DNA of 64,000 nt, taken from Ceratodon purpureus. Taxonomy: Eukaryota; Streptophyta; Bryopsida; Pseudoditrichales; Ditrichaceae. Position 1 is the first letter of the stretch, and the number at the start of each line of letters is the position of its first letter. The notes under the pieces are model-generated. The model had not been told where the DNA came from and made no database searches. It saw only the letters and a program-made list of their open reading frames with translations. Below are positions 1 through 11,728 of the stretch, in pieces. A program made the translations under genes and the position numbers. Where the stretch lies: the NCBI GenBank assembly GCA_014871385.1, contig CM026433.1, positions 3,174,474-3,238,473 of the forward strand, given 5' to 3'.

Positions 1-750
1 TGAGTGTCATTCTGCTGTTGTATGAATTGCCACCATAACTGGAGCCAGCTGAGTTGGGATGTGAGCCATAAGAATGTGCCAGCTCCATGTCCTTGACCAC
101 CAAAACACCGTTCACTTGCTCGATTTGCCATTTTACTAGCAAGGTCCAGTAGTCAAAATTGCAACAAAAGTTGCTTTGTAGGGGATGCCTTAATTATTTG
201 TGACAGTATCCTCCTGTTAATCCAGGATGTGCGTCTCCTGGAGAAAAACCTCCTTTTGTACTCTGCTTGGACCATGATAGGGTCCTTCAGGCAAGAAACA
301 CAAGAGGAAACCATGTTCACGTACAATGACCAAAACAAGTGACAGGATCATGACCATTTTGACTAGATTTTTCATAATCTGGTGAGAATGGTCATGATCC
401 TCGTCATTGCGGGCATGGTTTCCACTAGGTAAACCTCTTATTTGATGATGCCAAAGCCGCAAAGATATGCTATAGATGTGGATTGCAAGAGCTTCATTGT
501 GGGAGTTGACAGTCACTCCTTGTTCAAAACTTGGCCTGCATTCCAACTTGAAAGATATGAGCGATGTATATATGTATGTATATGTATATGATAAGAGGAA
601 TTGGACAATGTGTTAAGACCAAGGTCATTCCAATACACGTAGTCCAAAGAATAAAGGAGATTGTTGACCATTTGTTCGACAAGTTTAGACTCAAGAACTT
701 GACCTTGTAATTCTGCCTGCAAACATTTGATCTGTCTCATATAATTGGTA

Positions 751-1174
751 AGGTCGAGGCACCTATAACCGACCAATTAAGAGATTTGCCACTGAGATTG
801 GAGGTGTATAAGTTTCACGGAGATTTTTCCTTGAAGGGAAAATAGGTTTAAGGAGGAATGCAACTTTAAATGTCATGTTTACTTCAATATTTAATTTACT
901 ATGAATTTTGAAAGACATTTTTTTTGTAATACATATAACCGATATGTAGGCCCACCTAAAACCGACCACCATGACACCAAAACTTGATCACTCTACTACT
1001 GCCAAAATATTCTCCTTTGATTTCCTTTGATTCCCTTTCTACTAATCATGCTTGATACTTTCTTCTAGATCCCCTAAGATTTTGAATTTGAAAACTGGTC
1101 GGAAATGGAGATTGGAAATGGAGAAGTCTACTTATTAGTTATGGGTACCTGGTCGGCTATGGGTGCCTCGACCT
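751..1174. mobile_element. MITE, 424 bp, TA target duplication
   Basis: Terminal inverted repeats of about 25 bp begin AGGTCGAGGCACC and are matched at the right end by the reverse complement with about two mismatches. The element is flanked on both sides by TA (749-750 and 1175-1176), as expected of Tc1/mariner-derived Stowaway-like MITEs. It has no coding capacity. A diverged, inverted copy lies at 27271-27712, which confirms that it is a dispersed element rather than a chance palindrome. Confidence 0.8.
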
Positions 1175-2813
1175 TAATGAAGGCTCCTTCTTTCGAACAT
1201 AAGCTTGTTGAGCTTGTCCTTAAGCATTTGACGGCCCGCATTTGTTTGTTGCAAGTAGGTGGTACTTAGGGCTGCTTTAGACTATGGCCAAACTTTGAGA
1301 GGAGAAGCGTCCCAACCAATGAAATTACCAAAAACCACAAAGTTCTCTTCTCGGCCTTCACACTAAGGCCTAAGTCCAAAGGACGTTGCCTCCAAAAAAA
1401 CTTCGGTAGCAGCACTTTTGGGAAATTATGGCGCCAAGAGTTTCTCCTCTTGACCAAAGTTTGGGTTGAGCAAAATGCTCGACCCAAAATTCCGTCAAGA
1501 GGATAATTTTTTTTTTTTTTCATTAAAATATGCACAAGAAGACAAGGGCTATTAAGAGCTGGTCATGCTCCAGTAATATTGTCATGTTTTATTTAATGAA
1601 CCTTTTGACAATCATTGGGTTTAGAACAATGCTGTCCAAAAATAAGCTGAACTTCAATCACTCACAACTTCGTCATAACAATGTAGATTTTTTCACATAT
1701 TCTTCGTTAGTTTATACGCCTTCTCTATTTTTTTTTGATTTTTTTGATTTTTTTTTTGATTTTCCATAAATGTCTAAATATTTAGATCATAGGTCTTGGC
1801 CTTTGGCCTTTTCCTTTGGGTCTTCACACTATGCCCGGCAAAAGCCCCCAAGTGGATTATTTTAAGATTACTTTTGAGCCGAAAAGCTTCTCCTCTTGAC
1901 CAAGTTCGAGATAGTGGACTCAGACTTCTTCTCTCAAGTTTGGCCTAGTCTGAAGCGACCCTTAGAATGTTCTATGCAACACATAGATCATTGCAAGAAT
2001 AGATTTTTGAAATGGAATCCTCTTGACAAGACATGCAAGATGGAATAAAGTGCTTTAACTTGCCATTCTTCAATATTGGCTCTTTCTCTAGATCATAGAA
2101 CATTGGTGTTTATGGGATTAGAATACTACTAAGTGTTTCTTTTAGAAGAAAAAGTTTCATCGTTATTTTCTATGTCTAGTAGTTGAGAAGCCTTCTAATT
2201 TGAAGACTTTGGAGACTGAATCTCTAGTACCCACGACAAAAGAACAAGGAGATATGTAGATAGATGTCTTGAACTTCCACCGAGTAAAACAAATATTGAG
2301 CTCAAAATACTTAAAAAAAAGTTAAGCTATAATGTGGTGATCGACTCTATTTCAAGTGCCAACAAAGATCATCAATGTATGTAACAACAAGTTGTACTAG
2401 GGCTAAGCTCTAAGGAGCATGAAATAAAATTCTCTCAAACTGGTCCTGTGGAACATGCAATAACTGATTAGTAAGATTCAACAATTTTGAAGAAACAACC
2501 CTAGGTCTCTGACACCATATAGAACCTTCTATACACTCTTATTGACCAAAGAATCATCCGAGTCTCATTGAATGTTGTAAGGCTTAAGGTAGGAGTACTA
2601 GAAACCGTGAAAATAAGGTGATTCGACCACAAGGAATAGAGTTAGAAATTATGTGATTTTTTTTTGAGATGGAGAAGAAGAAATGATGAAGAATGCAACT
2701 TGTTTTGTATTTTTATTCCCTGTAAATAATTCTCTAGAATTTCTCAAAGTGGAAAGTTCATCAAACCCCCTTCTTGTATACAAGGCTCTTCGTGAACCAA
2801 ACGTGATGGTGTT

Positions 2814-2905
2814 CTAAAACGGTTAACTAACATCGTGGAAAAGTGAACGTAAGAAAACCACAATTGACATTATGTGGCAGAACCTCATTAGTCCACCAAA
2901 ACTTC
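2814..2905. repeat. Dispersed repeat shared (inverted) with 15931-16010
   Basis: The motif CTAAAACGGTTAACTAA followed, some 50-70 bp later, by TTGACATTATGTGGCAG recurs in inverted orientation at 15931-16010, with phrases like CCACCAAAACT near both copies. A short tandem duplication (TTCTCCATTTTGAGTCCACC, twice) follows at about 2905-2950. This is probably a fragment of an uncharacterised transposon family. Confidence 0.5.
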
Positions 2906-3018
2906 TCCATTTTGAGTCCACCATGCATAAATTCTCCATTTTGAGTCCACCATGTCCATGTTTCACTGTGACTATATTGCACACTTTGTGGGCTTGATCG
3001 GTTTATGGTATTCCTACA

Positions 3019-3275
3019 TTAACCCCTAAAATTCTAGGCCCGTTCTTGCCAATTTTCACTTTTAAAATATTGAGAATTTCAAAAAAATCCCTATTTTTTA
3101 TTTATTTATTTATTTATTTATTTATTTTAAATGCTGAAATTTCAACCCCATAAAGATTATGATTTATCATGTTCACTAAAAAAAATCTTGTCAAAAAATA
3201 TTAAAAATCCTAACTATGGTAGCTTGCCAAAGTTCCTGTAACCCACTTTGGGTTTTGTGGTATTTTAGGGGTTAA
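3019..3275. mobile_element. Small TIR element with TACA target duplication
   Basis: A perfect 14-bp terminal inverted repeat, TTAACCCCTAAAAT, bounds 257 bp. The bases immediately outside are TACA on both sides (3015-3018 and 3276-3279), a 4-bp target-site duplication. The interior is non-coding and contains a TTTA microsatellite (about 3098-3126). I cannot assign the superfamily. Confidence 0.65.
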
Positions 3276-3556
3276 TACATGTTTGGTAAAACCAACCTAA
3301 CAAACTAAGTGTGTTAATAATGATGTTCCTAACTAATTGAATAACTACATAGAGCAAAATCATAACAGAATAAGAACAGTCTATCTCCAACACTTAGTTG
3401 AACCAAAATATACCTGAACAAGGTTGCCATTGAAAATATTGTTGTACTTGATTTGTTGCTAGTGTTGGACGATGATTTCAGCTACCGAAATTGTGCCCAT
3501 TTAAAAAACTGAGACACTCATCTTGTCACCAATGCTGGAAAGCACTGGACTTGAAA

Positions 3557-3690
3557 CCACACTGGTAGCAAATGTGTTGCTTTTGACATACTGAACATGT
3601 GGAAAAATGCTGGTTTTTCTTGTCTGTTGTAACAACCTTGAATCACCAGCACATTCAATGGCTCAAAATAGGAATAATTAGCGACATGTT
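3557..3690 (+). repeat. Copy of the 3' flank of the 55-57 kb kinase gene
   Basis: The block from CACTGGTAGCAAA through TGGCTCAAAATA(G/A)GAATAA matches 57136-57275 in the same orientation and order (CACTGGTAGCAAA, TTGCTTTTGAC, AATGTGGAAA, ATGGAGTGGCTCAAAATAAG). It suggests that a family-2 kinase unit once extended here, or that its 3' flank was duplicated. No kinase-coding remains are visible next to it. Confidence 0.5.
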
Positions 3691-3837
3691 TGCTGCCAAT
3701 GCTACAAGTAGTCAGCTTACTTTAACGAAGAGTCCGTTTTTCCGAATGCATCTGCAAGAGATCCTTGTCATTCATGTCTTTGTTTAAGAAGTTCTGTAAG
3801 CCTTGCATCAAGGGCGTTAGATGACATAAGCATACTG

Positions 3838-5826
3838 TTACTCCCAATTCTGTGTCAGGAGACTACCAAGCTCGGAAAGCTCAGCTGCCTGTAGAGATGG
3901 CGGGAGTTCTGGTAGCCCTTGCCATGATGAGTGACCGGAACTGCTACTAGGAGTTAGCTTTTCTGCCGATGCATTGGTGTTACCATGCTCTTCGTCACCT
4001 AACCATATGCATTTCTCTCTTGGTCCTGTACGACCTTCTTGATGCAAGACTCCAGCAGGAAACTCCTCAAAAAAGGATTGCAAAGAATTGCGGATGTTTG
4101 AAGGCAATATCTTCAAAGCTTCGTCAAACTTGTTCTCGTCATTCTCAATTTTAGGACCCCACTCCCGCATGTGGTGCAGCCAGTCTGGTTCAAGGGGTGC
4201 ATCTATGTCACCCCTCTCATGCATGAATTCAGCAGAAAAAATCTGATTGTCCAAGAAAACCGGCGTTAGAACAATGTAGTAATCTATTCACAAGCCACCC
4301 AATCTTGAATTATTCACAAACTTGAAAGCACATTCTGGTTATAAATCTAGAAACTAGCTAGTTTGACTTAAAGACAGATTCACAACTCACAACTCAAAAC
4401 TCGAAGTGCTGTAACGACCAAGAGGACTTCTGCAATCAATATTGACTTGTAATATAAATATGTACCTCAAAATTTTCTGAAGAGACCAACAACTTTGAAC
4501 TAACAGTTGTGTCATTCTGCAACCCAATTCCATGGTTCTCATCTCCTTGGATGTGATTTCCCTCGTGAGGATAGCAAGAGTGGACATTCTTGGCAATATA
4601 CATGAAATACTTGTTGGCAACGTAAAACTCTAGATCAGAGATTTCAACCCACTCGCCTTTGCTTTGGTGAGAGAAATAAACAGCTTCCATCCCTCCAGTG
4701 AAGTTGCTCACCCTAAGAGTATAATGCTTCCAGTCTGCCAAATGCTCTCCCAGTCCAAGAGGAATGTCAACTTTCCCCACTCTAGCAATACTAGGCCCTC
4801 TAAAAGGGTAGAAAATCCAGCTCTGAAGATCGGTATATGTACCCCCATTAACCGGTTTGACATGAATATACACCTTTGCAGTCTTCAAGTTCCCCTTCTT
4901 CACAGTATCTTGAGTTCCATCTCCAGGAAGATCTATCCAAAACATACTATCATTTGTATCACATTGGGGTAAATTAGATCCGTCAGTTTTGATGCGAAGG
5001 GGTGGAGAGTCTTTGCTGTACAACATTGCACCAGAGTCAAAGAACCAGGCAACAGAACTAGGCAAATATTGCTCCTCTGGATGGAAAACCATAGTGGGTC
5101 CACTACAACGTTGAATTTTGCAAACTTGTTCCATTGTGGGCATGGCGTCCAGGGTGAATTCTATATTTTTGAGGCATGCTATTGGAAGATTTCTTTGCAC
5201 AGCATTGGATCGACCGCAGAAAAAGCTGCCAACGCTGACACCTCTAGCATTTGCTCCTCGTTCGGCAGGTCTTGTACTACAAAAGGTGACAATCTCCTCC
5301 AAGTCGCCACTTGTAGAGAAGAGTTTGCTGTCCAATTCCAATGCATCTGTGAGGTTGGTGCGGACACAAGTTACTTTTGTGAGCCTAGGTTTGTCTTCAG
5401 TATTTGTAACTAAGTATCCAAGAGCTGAATATCCTTTAGGAGCAATTGGTAGCCAGACCCAAGCATTTCCATTTTGCTTGCCAACCCAGGTCGAGCTCGT
5501 CCAAATCAGCTCAAAGTCCACGGGACATTTCAAAGCAGGGGAATTACAGTTCCTCTCTGGATTCACATTGGACATGGCATCCGAAACACTCCGATGAGTT
5601 TCTTGGTAATAAGCAATCAGCTCCTCCACCTTTGCATCCAGAGTTGAAGCTGGGACTCTGTTAGTACTCTGTGTGGAAAAATTACAGGCTTTGCTATCTG
5701 CAAATGACTGCGCCCCACGAGATAGCACGACCTCCTGGTTACCTCGCTCATCATCAGGAGGATTGTCCTGAGGCCTAGGAAAATTGAGATGCGCCTGCGC
5801 CTGCGCCCCCCTTAATCTGTATGCCG
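3838..5826 (-). CDS. Exons 6-7: AP2 end and main VPS62 domain
   Basis: Exon 6 (5826-4466) opens AAYRLRG, completing the AP2 domain, and after about 40 residues continues the VPS62/DUF946 domain: [88 protein letters not shown]. Exon 7 (4242-3838) carries the C-terminal signature [14 protein letters not shown] and [11 protein letters not shown] and the stop. The order and spacing follow ordinary plant VPS62-like proteins, so the domain looks intact apart from the AP2 insertion. The intron inside AP2 is phase 1 (donor GAG G/GTACGT, acceptor TTGCAG). Confidence 0.85.
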
Positions 5827-8800
5827 CTGCAAGGAGGAGGAATATACAATGAACCAAATGTGTAAGAAAGTATTACCAACAATAACTCAGGTTCAATTGT
5901 CATGATATTAAAATTCCAAGCATTTCTTAGTGAGCAGTTACGTACCCTCGTCGTACGCCATTGCTGCCTCCTCTGGTGTATCAAATGTTCCAAGCCAAAG
6001 CCTTGCCCGCTTTCGAGGTAACCGGATCTCGGCTACCCATTTACCCCAGTGCCGCTGTCGAACGCCCCGAAATGGCTTGACGCGCTTCGTCTTTGCTTGT
6101 GCATGAGGACGGACCCAAGGATTTGATGTCAATGGACTCCACAAAGTCTTGGGCACATTCAAAAGATTGTCATGGGACAATGGTGGGAACGCGAGCTGCA
6201 ACTGATATAATTGTTGGGACATAAGGGGTGGAATATCATGGAGTGGAAGGGGCGGAAGGGGTGGAACATGTGAATATTTTGGACTAATCCGAGATAGATC
6301 AGGTGGCTCCGGAAAGCTGCTCACTCTACCGGTGTATCCTCCAGACATGGTATGATGTGGTGCCACAAATGATGGGCCACTATTGAGCATACTTGTTCTT
6401 GTCGCGCTCACTCCACCAGTGTATCCTCCAGATCGCAAGCTATACATGTTATCATTTGGTACTTCAATTGATGGATCATCACTATTGAGCAAAAGCGTCC
6501 CTTTTGGAAAATCAGTTGATCCTACAGCTGCAATGGTAACCCCGCTATCAAATTCCGGCTTCATAGCTGCAATTCTGCAGGATAGCGCAGTTGAAGAAGA
6601 AAACTGCTGCGGCACCAAAGCCTGACTTAATTGGTTGCTGGTGTTTATAATATGGTCGTTTAATGACTCTGGAGCATAATTCTCCACCGATAAAGATGCG
6701 ATCGAGGATTCACCGATACACGAAGATGGAGTAGAGGAATCAAACAAATTGGTATTCAAAGAGCCTGGATGTGGCAAGGCTCCATATGGGCCCAGGACCT
6801 CCGGTAAAGACGGGAAATTGGTATTCTCTTCATGAGCTTCATTTGAGGCTAGGGCTGCCTGTGCAGTGGAAGAACTGATATTCAACTCATCAGATATCTC
6901 ATTTGCGGCTTCATTTAGGGCATGAGTTACCTGTCCAGAAGAAGTGATATTCTCCTCATCAGCTTCATTCGGGGCTGAGCTTATCTTTGATAAAAGATTA
7001 TTGATGATACCCCCATCATTCGCTTTGTTCCGGGAAAGAGGTACCCCCGTGAATGGATTACAGGTATTCTCAGAAGCTCCAGCAGACCGTGTTGGTGATG
7101 ATGGTAGTGAAGGGGACGAAGCCACAGACGAAGATTGTGGTCGACTCCCTGTTTCTTTTATGGCAAGTATCCAACCAATTCTAGCCCCAGAATTTCCCTG
7201 GCAGGAATGGCAAAGAATATTGTACCCTATTGGAATTTCATCTGGACAGTAGAAGGTAATGCCCTTGTTATCTATCCCACCCTCCAATGCAGTCCATACT
7301 GGCTTAAATGCCGAAATTTGCATGACTTCAACTTCACCAAGCGAAATGCGCCCAGTTGCAAATCCGGTCCCTGCCCAAGAAGTGACCATAAAGTGGTAAC
7401 AATATGTTAGGGTACAGTACAGACATCGATCCTTGACATGTAATATTGAAGAGGAAAAGAAAGCAAGCACACAATAGGAGGACAGGGAGTGGGAAGGTGG
7501 GATACCGGGGGTATGGTGATGAAGAACAATAAAGATGCAAATTTTTACCTGTATTACTGTCTGTCAATCTTTCCTCTTGCATTTGAATTTGAATGTCATG
7601 TTCTTTGTCCCAAGTTTCAAGTGTTGAGCTAACTAGGCATTCCTCTTGACTGGAGTACCCTTCGTAAGGTGAAGTACCGGGAGGTCTTGACCTTTCGACC
7701 AGCTTGTTGAAAGAAGGGTCTGTCAGAGAAACATAGAGTATGCACTTTGCTGAGACATTTAACGTTTAAGAGACATTAATCTAAAACATTAGCGATGTAG
7801 GACTAAAATAGCATAAGCAAGTTGGAAATTTGCTCAAATCTTACCTGTAACTTCGTTTGACTTGGTTCGCATCAAAAGGTGTGGTACTTGAAAACCGGGT
7901 TTTGTATCCCTCTCACTTTCAGATAATAAGCTAACTGGATATTCATTAATTAAGGGAGGTTGTAGCCTTTCGACAGGCTCGCTGTGACAAGAGGCTGTTC
8001 CAACAATACAAGGTATACATACTGTTAGACTAACTTTTCAGACCACAATCTACGACTTTAACTGTGACTGCCTCCAACAGTGTAGATGTAGATGCACTGC
8101 ACAACGTTAACACAAAATACATCAAATGAAATCCCACCTTCAACATCCATCTTCCTTAGATTTCCTTGAGGCATTTGAATGTCAGGTTCTGATTGGATTT
8201 GCCGTTCCAGTAAAACGGGCATTTGAATGACAGGTTCCGAAGTATATAGAGAAGTGGCTGTCAAAGAAACAAAGTTAATAAGATGCATGCTCACATCATT
8301 ACATCCACCTTCATGCAGGTGGTGAGACATTGCTTTCACCTTTTCCTCTTTAATTTGAGCATTTAGAACTGGACAGTATGTATGGTTACAATGAACTTCA
8401 AGCAGCAACTAAATGCTCAACCGATTGGATCAAGCTGACACTATCCTTTGACTATTATCAAAATCTAGAGAGCATCTTTGAGAACAAAAGTGCGATCCCC
8501 GGTATTAAAAACAAGCAATGGACTTTAAGCATCAGAAAAGAAAGGCGATATATACAACTGGTTAAAAATAGCGAGATGCACAGGAACAATTGAGGAGAAC
8601 ATGAGTATAGAGACTGCAACTTGTATGTATGATGAGAAAAGTTGTTCTTGACTATTGTGAATACAAATTGACATTGTAAAACAGATTAAAATGAGAAGCA
8701 AAGTTTTTAGCATAAAACCTGGACTGAGTAACGTCTTGCAGTATTCTTGAAACCACATGCGGATTTTGGAGAAGGTAGGTCGTTGAGCAGGATCACCCCA

Positions 8801-9769
8801 GCATGATCTCAAAAGGTTGCTTAGCAATGGTGGGCATGCTTCCGGTAACTCTGGCCTGAACCCAGACAGTATTTTACCTCTTAAGTCTTTCCAATCTAGA
8901 CCCGGATATGGATCTTTGCCAGTCAAGATCTGGGAGCATGTCACAGCAAAGCTGTAGACATCAGCTGCAAAGGCGTCAACTCTTGGCAGCCTCACATCAA
9001 CAACGGGAGGAGTCGAGATCTCATCGTGATCTGAATCTGAGCCTGATTCCGAAGACGTTCCATCTTTATCTCTCGACACATGGAGTTGTCTTGAGAGCAT
9101 CTCAAGATACTCTGGTGCTTTCCATTTAACGAAAGCAAGCTTACGGACCTGCCGTGAAATAAACGGCTTACTCTTTCTTTTGGTCCGAACTAGACCAAAG
9201 TCACTCACTTTCACCAATTTCATATTCCGATCACCATCCTTCATACAAATGACAAGAATGTTCTTCGTCTTTAGATCCCCATGCGCAATCTCTTGTTCAT
9301 GCAGGTACTCCATGCCCGAAGCGATCTGCAAGATTATGTCTAGTACTTCCGGCATTTCTAAAGCCTGCGTGGAAGCCCATGTACCAGAAGGTCCAACATC
9401 TCCAGAGTCTTTGGCAACCAGATCTTGTTCAATCTCAGTTCTTTTCTGTAAAAAGCTCAGAAGGTCATCGTCCATATGCTCCAAGACAAAGGAACAACTC
9501 CTCTTGTCCACTGTCCAACCATACGTCTTCACAATATTCTCATGGTCCTTCAGGCCTACCAAAACAGCTGCCTCTTGTAGAAAGATGTCGCTCGGTACTC
9601 CAATAAAGTCTTTTCTTGCATACCTCTTTCCTTTCCATCTTGTCTCATAGCCAACGCCGGACAGACCTTTACCCAGAAGGCGCATGCTGGGTAGGTCTCG
9701 TGACCGCAATTGAAATGAAACTGCAGCTCCAGAGCTTCCAGCATCGTTCTCACCAGTTGGACAGGCCAT
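3838..9769 (-). CDS. Kinase - VPS62 - AP2/ERF fusion gene (7 exons)
   Basis: Proposed exons on the minus strand are 9769-8719, 8257-8138, 7994-7845, 7719-7549, 7370-5946, 5826-4466 and 4242-3838, giving about 1560 residues. The first five introns are all phase 1 and the last is phase 0, so the frame is kept throughout. Order: non-RD TKL-like kinase (about 1-350), three short low-complexity linker exons, the start of a VPS62/DUF946 domain, a Ser/Asn-rich linker, an AP2/ERF domain split by an intron, then the rest of VPS62 to the stop. The VPS62-start exon has no initiator Met at its 5' edge and opens at an acceptor, which supports joining to upstream exons. Known families: VPS62-like proteins are plant proteins of poorly known membrane-related function; AP2/ERF binds DNA. 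The fusion of all parts in one mRNA is inferred. The alternative is two genes, kinase (8.5-9.8 kb) and VPS62-AP2 (3.8-8.3 kb). Confidence 0.6.
5946..7370 (-). CDS. Exon 5: VPS62 start, linker, AP2/ERF domain
   Basis: This 475-codon exon opens [18 protein letters not shown], matching the start of plant VPS62/DUF946 proteins, and continues through [18 protein letters not shown]. It then enters a Ser/Asn/Pro-rich region of about 280 residues and ends in an AP2/ERF domain: [38 protein letters not shown]. The domain is of RAP2.4/DREB A-6 type (Val at position 14). A short [10 protein letters not shown] segment before it resembles the Q-rich helix of that subgroup, so flanking sequence of the ERF seems to have come along. 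Because both domains lie in one uninterrupted frame, this part of the fusion does not depend on splice prediction. Confidence 0.88.
7549..8257 (-). CDS. Linker exons 2-4 of the fusion (phase 1-1)
   Basis: Three exons (8257-8138, 40 codons; 7994-7845, 50 codons; 7719-7549, 57 codons) each begin after a pyrimidine-rich acceptor ending CAG and end before GT in phase 1, so each can be added or skipped without breaking the frame. Two carry a related motif (EPVERLQPP and KLVERSRPP) that recurs as KPVERPRLP in a linker exon of the kinase gene at 41226-41351. No known domain is visible; the sequence is polar and probably disordered. Confidence 0.6.
8719..9769 (-). CDS. Exon 1 of the fusion: family-1 non-RD kinase
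   Basis: The translation starts MACPTGEND and contains a glycine-rich loop ([12 protein letters not shown]), a Lys in YARKDF, catalytic loop [10 protein letters not shown] (HGD in place of HRD), [12 protein letters not shown] and the late motif DVYSF. An acidic insert ([11 protein letters not shown]) lies between APE and DVYSF, as in the other family-1 copies. The kinase ends RPTFSKI; a donor (CAG/GTTTTA) follows shortly after, phase 1. If this intron is retained, the frame runs on to a stop at 8525 through hydrophobic stretches, giving a 414-residue alternative product. The family resembles plant TKL/Raf-like kinases; the substrate is unknown. Confidence 0.85.
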
Positions 9770-11728
9770 GGCGTCTTTCCTTCACGTGGTACCGTGGAGC
9801 AATTCAACACATACCTATAACACAATCACATGCTGGAGCAATGGTCACAGGCGAACTAGTGAAAGCAATTTGAGCATGTGCCGACTCGAAGTGCCTGATG
9901 CTGGATGACTGCTAGCCTCCTATCTACCCATCTCACAAACCTGCTTGCACAAGTCAAAAACAGAGGTTAGCTGCAGCAATTTGTGATTCGTTCCATCAAC
10001 GACGCACTCTTGCAACATTTAACAGTGCGCATAAGCGAACAGGGTGTAACCACATCCTTGTATTTTGTGTCGTAGCAATGGTCCCCAAGATAAGCAACCG
10101 ATTGACAAATACCGATCTGATCTAAGCAGTACTATAGCATTCTGCAACTTGTTTAGGTCACACTACTTGAATTGCCCTGCGAGTAGAAGTGAAAGATACG
10201 CACAAGAAAGCTGGCGGTCTGAAGAGGAGAAGAGAAAAGAAAACGAGAAAGTCTTCGAAGCACTGCTTACATACTAATAGCTGCTTTTAAACCCTCTTCG
10301 ATTTCATCCAACTCTGCTTCTTAGGTGTACCTGCTGTCCTAGACTCTCAGTGATGGCTGTTGTTCCTGATATGTCTGTTGTGCAGTTTAAAAGCGAATTT
10401 AAAACCGAACGAGTGACACTAATCCTCCTGTTTAGATATGAATGAGAGTTGATACGCTACCCTCTTTGTTCGGCAAGAGATCTTACTCCAAGAGAAGCGC
10501 TCGGGGTTCGTTTGAGGAACTGCGTATTAACGAAACCAGCCACATCGACAGCCACACTATTCGTCAGAACAAACAAATTATGATTGAGTGGGTGTCAACC
10601 ATCTGTGTAGCTGTAAGGGTTACCATATCGGACGAGTCTACAACTTTGATGCCACAGCGGGACGACGTCCACCAGACTTATGGTTGCACTAGGAAGTTGT
10701 GCACACTCAATTTGGGGCATGGAGTTAGAGCCTAGAGGCATTTGATTGGAACTCAGCTTGGAAGGCCCCATCTCCCTGAAATGTGGCACGAATGGTGACC
10801 AAGTTGCGGGCGGCACCTCTACTGTTCAGGAAAGTACGCGTCGCCAGTGACTATGTTTACTGACAACTTGGAGCCCTATTCAATGCTTGAAAGTCTGGCG
10901 GAGATCATCCCGATTCCCTGTTACAATGGCATCTTGAATTGTGTCTGGTTGCATTTGAAAGCTATCATTGCATGGCTCGTCCAGGCGTCATTTTGACGCC
11001 TGTCTACACAGAAAGTAGTCATCTGAAGGGTTAAAGAAACTATGGTTCAGGGGAGGGAAGCGTGCAATCGGAAGACCTACACGCACGAGCAAGAAAGTTT
11101 TGTATACATTTAGAAACTCACATGATTTAAGTCCGTTCAATTTGTGATCTCGATTCAGCAGGATACAAAACTAGCTAATAAACGCGCAACCAGGTATTTG
11201 TACGAGGTAAAACAGTGAAATTGGTGGCTTGGCAGAATTTTCCTCGCTGGACGTACATTCCGAGTCCTACAAGTAAGCTTTTAACCTGCAATTCTAGTCA
11301 TTGAGATGATTGTGCACAAGCTTGACGATCTTATCCAATTGTTAATGTACCAGTTTCATCCCATTTGTGTTATTCTTGGAGAGCGAGTTTCTTTGACCGG
11401 CTGTCGAAGAAAATTTGGTGGCGAGGATAATTTTGTAGGCCCTAGAGTCTGGACTCTCTTGCTTCATATGTTTAGGTTTTCTTGATGCCGAACGTATATC
11501 AAATTGAAGTATTGATGGTTTGTTTCAAATGGCTAAGAAGGCAGAGAAGTCGAAGCCGTTTTGCTTAGTACCTCATGGAAGAATTACTTTCAATTTTTTC
11601 GCTTAGACTGCTCACTGATCAAAGGCTTCATGTACTTCAGGAAACGAATGATTTGAGAACGTAAATGTTTGATAATCTCCCAAAACCTGAATATAACGTC
11701 TTCTCTTTACTTGCATCCTTCGTTCCAG
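9770..11728. other. Intergenic region between divergent kinase genes
   Basis: It separates the minus-strand fusion gene from the plus-strand family-2 kinase and should hold both promoters and 5' UTRs. A TTTAAAAGC element (minus strand, about 10285) is a possible TATA-like site. I found no convincing coding exon. The base before the likely ATG at 11729 is preceded by TTCCAG, so a 5'-UTR intron ending there is possible. Confidence 0.4.

Larger units (their letters stand above)
1..3837. other. Gene-free, repeat-rich left flank
   Basis: I see no supported coding exon here. Open frames are short, without splice context or recognisable motifs. The block holds a 424-bp MITE (751-1174), a dispersed repeat shared with 16 kb, a second terminal-inverted-repeat element (3019-3275) with a TTTA microsatellite inside it, and a stretch near 3557-3690 resembling the 3' flank of the kinase gene at 55-57 kb. 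A T-rich tract lies near 1728-1762. Confidence 0.6.

Noticed and set aside
1266..1769. Frames of 89 and 79 codons near a T-run
   Set aside because: Low-complexity ends, no splice context and no motif; chance frames in repeat-rich DNA.
4664..5664. Several plus-strand frames of 70-160 codons
   Set aside because: Antisense to the VPS62 exon, whose protein motifs are unmistakable.
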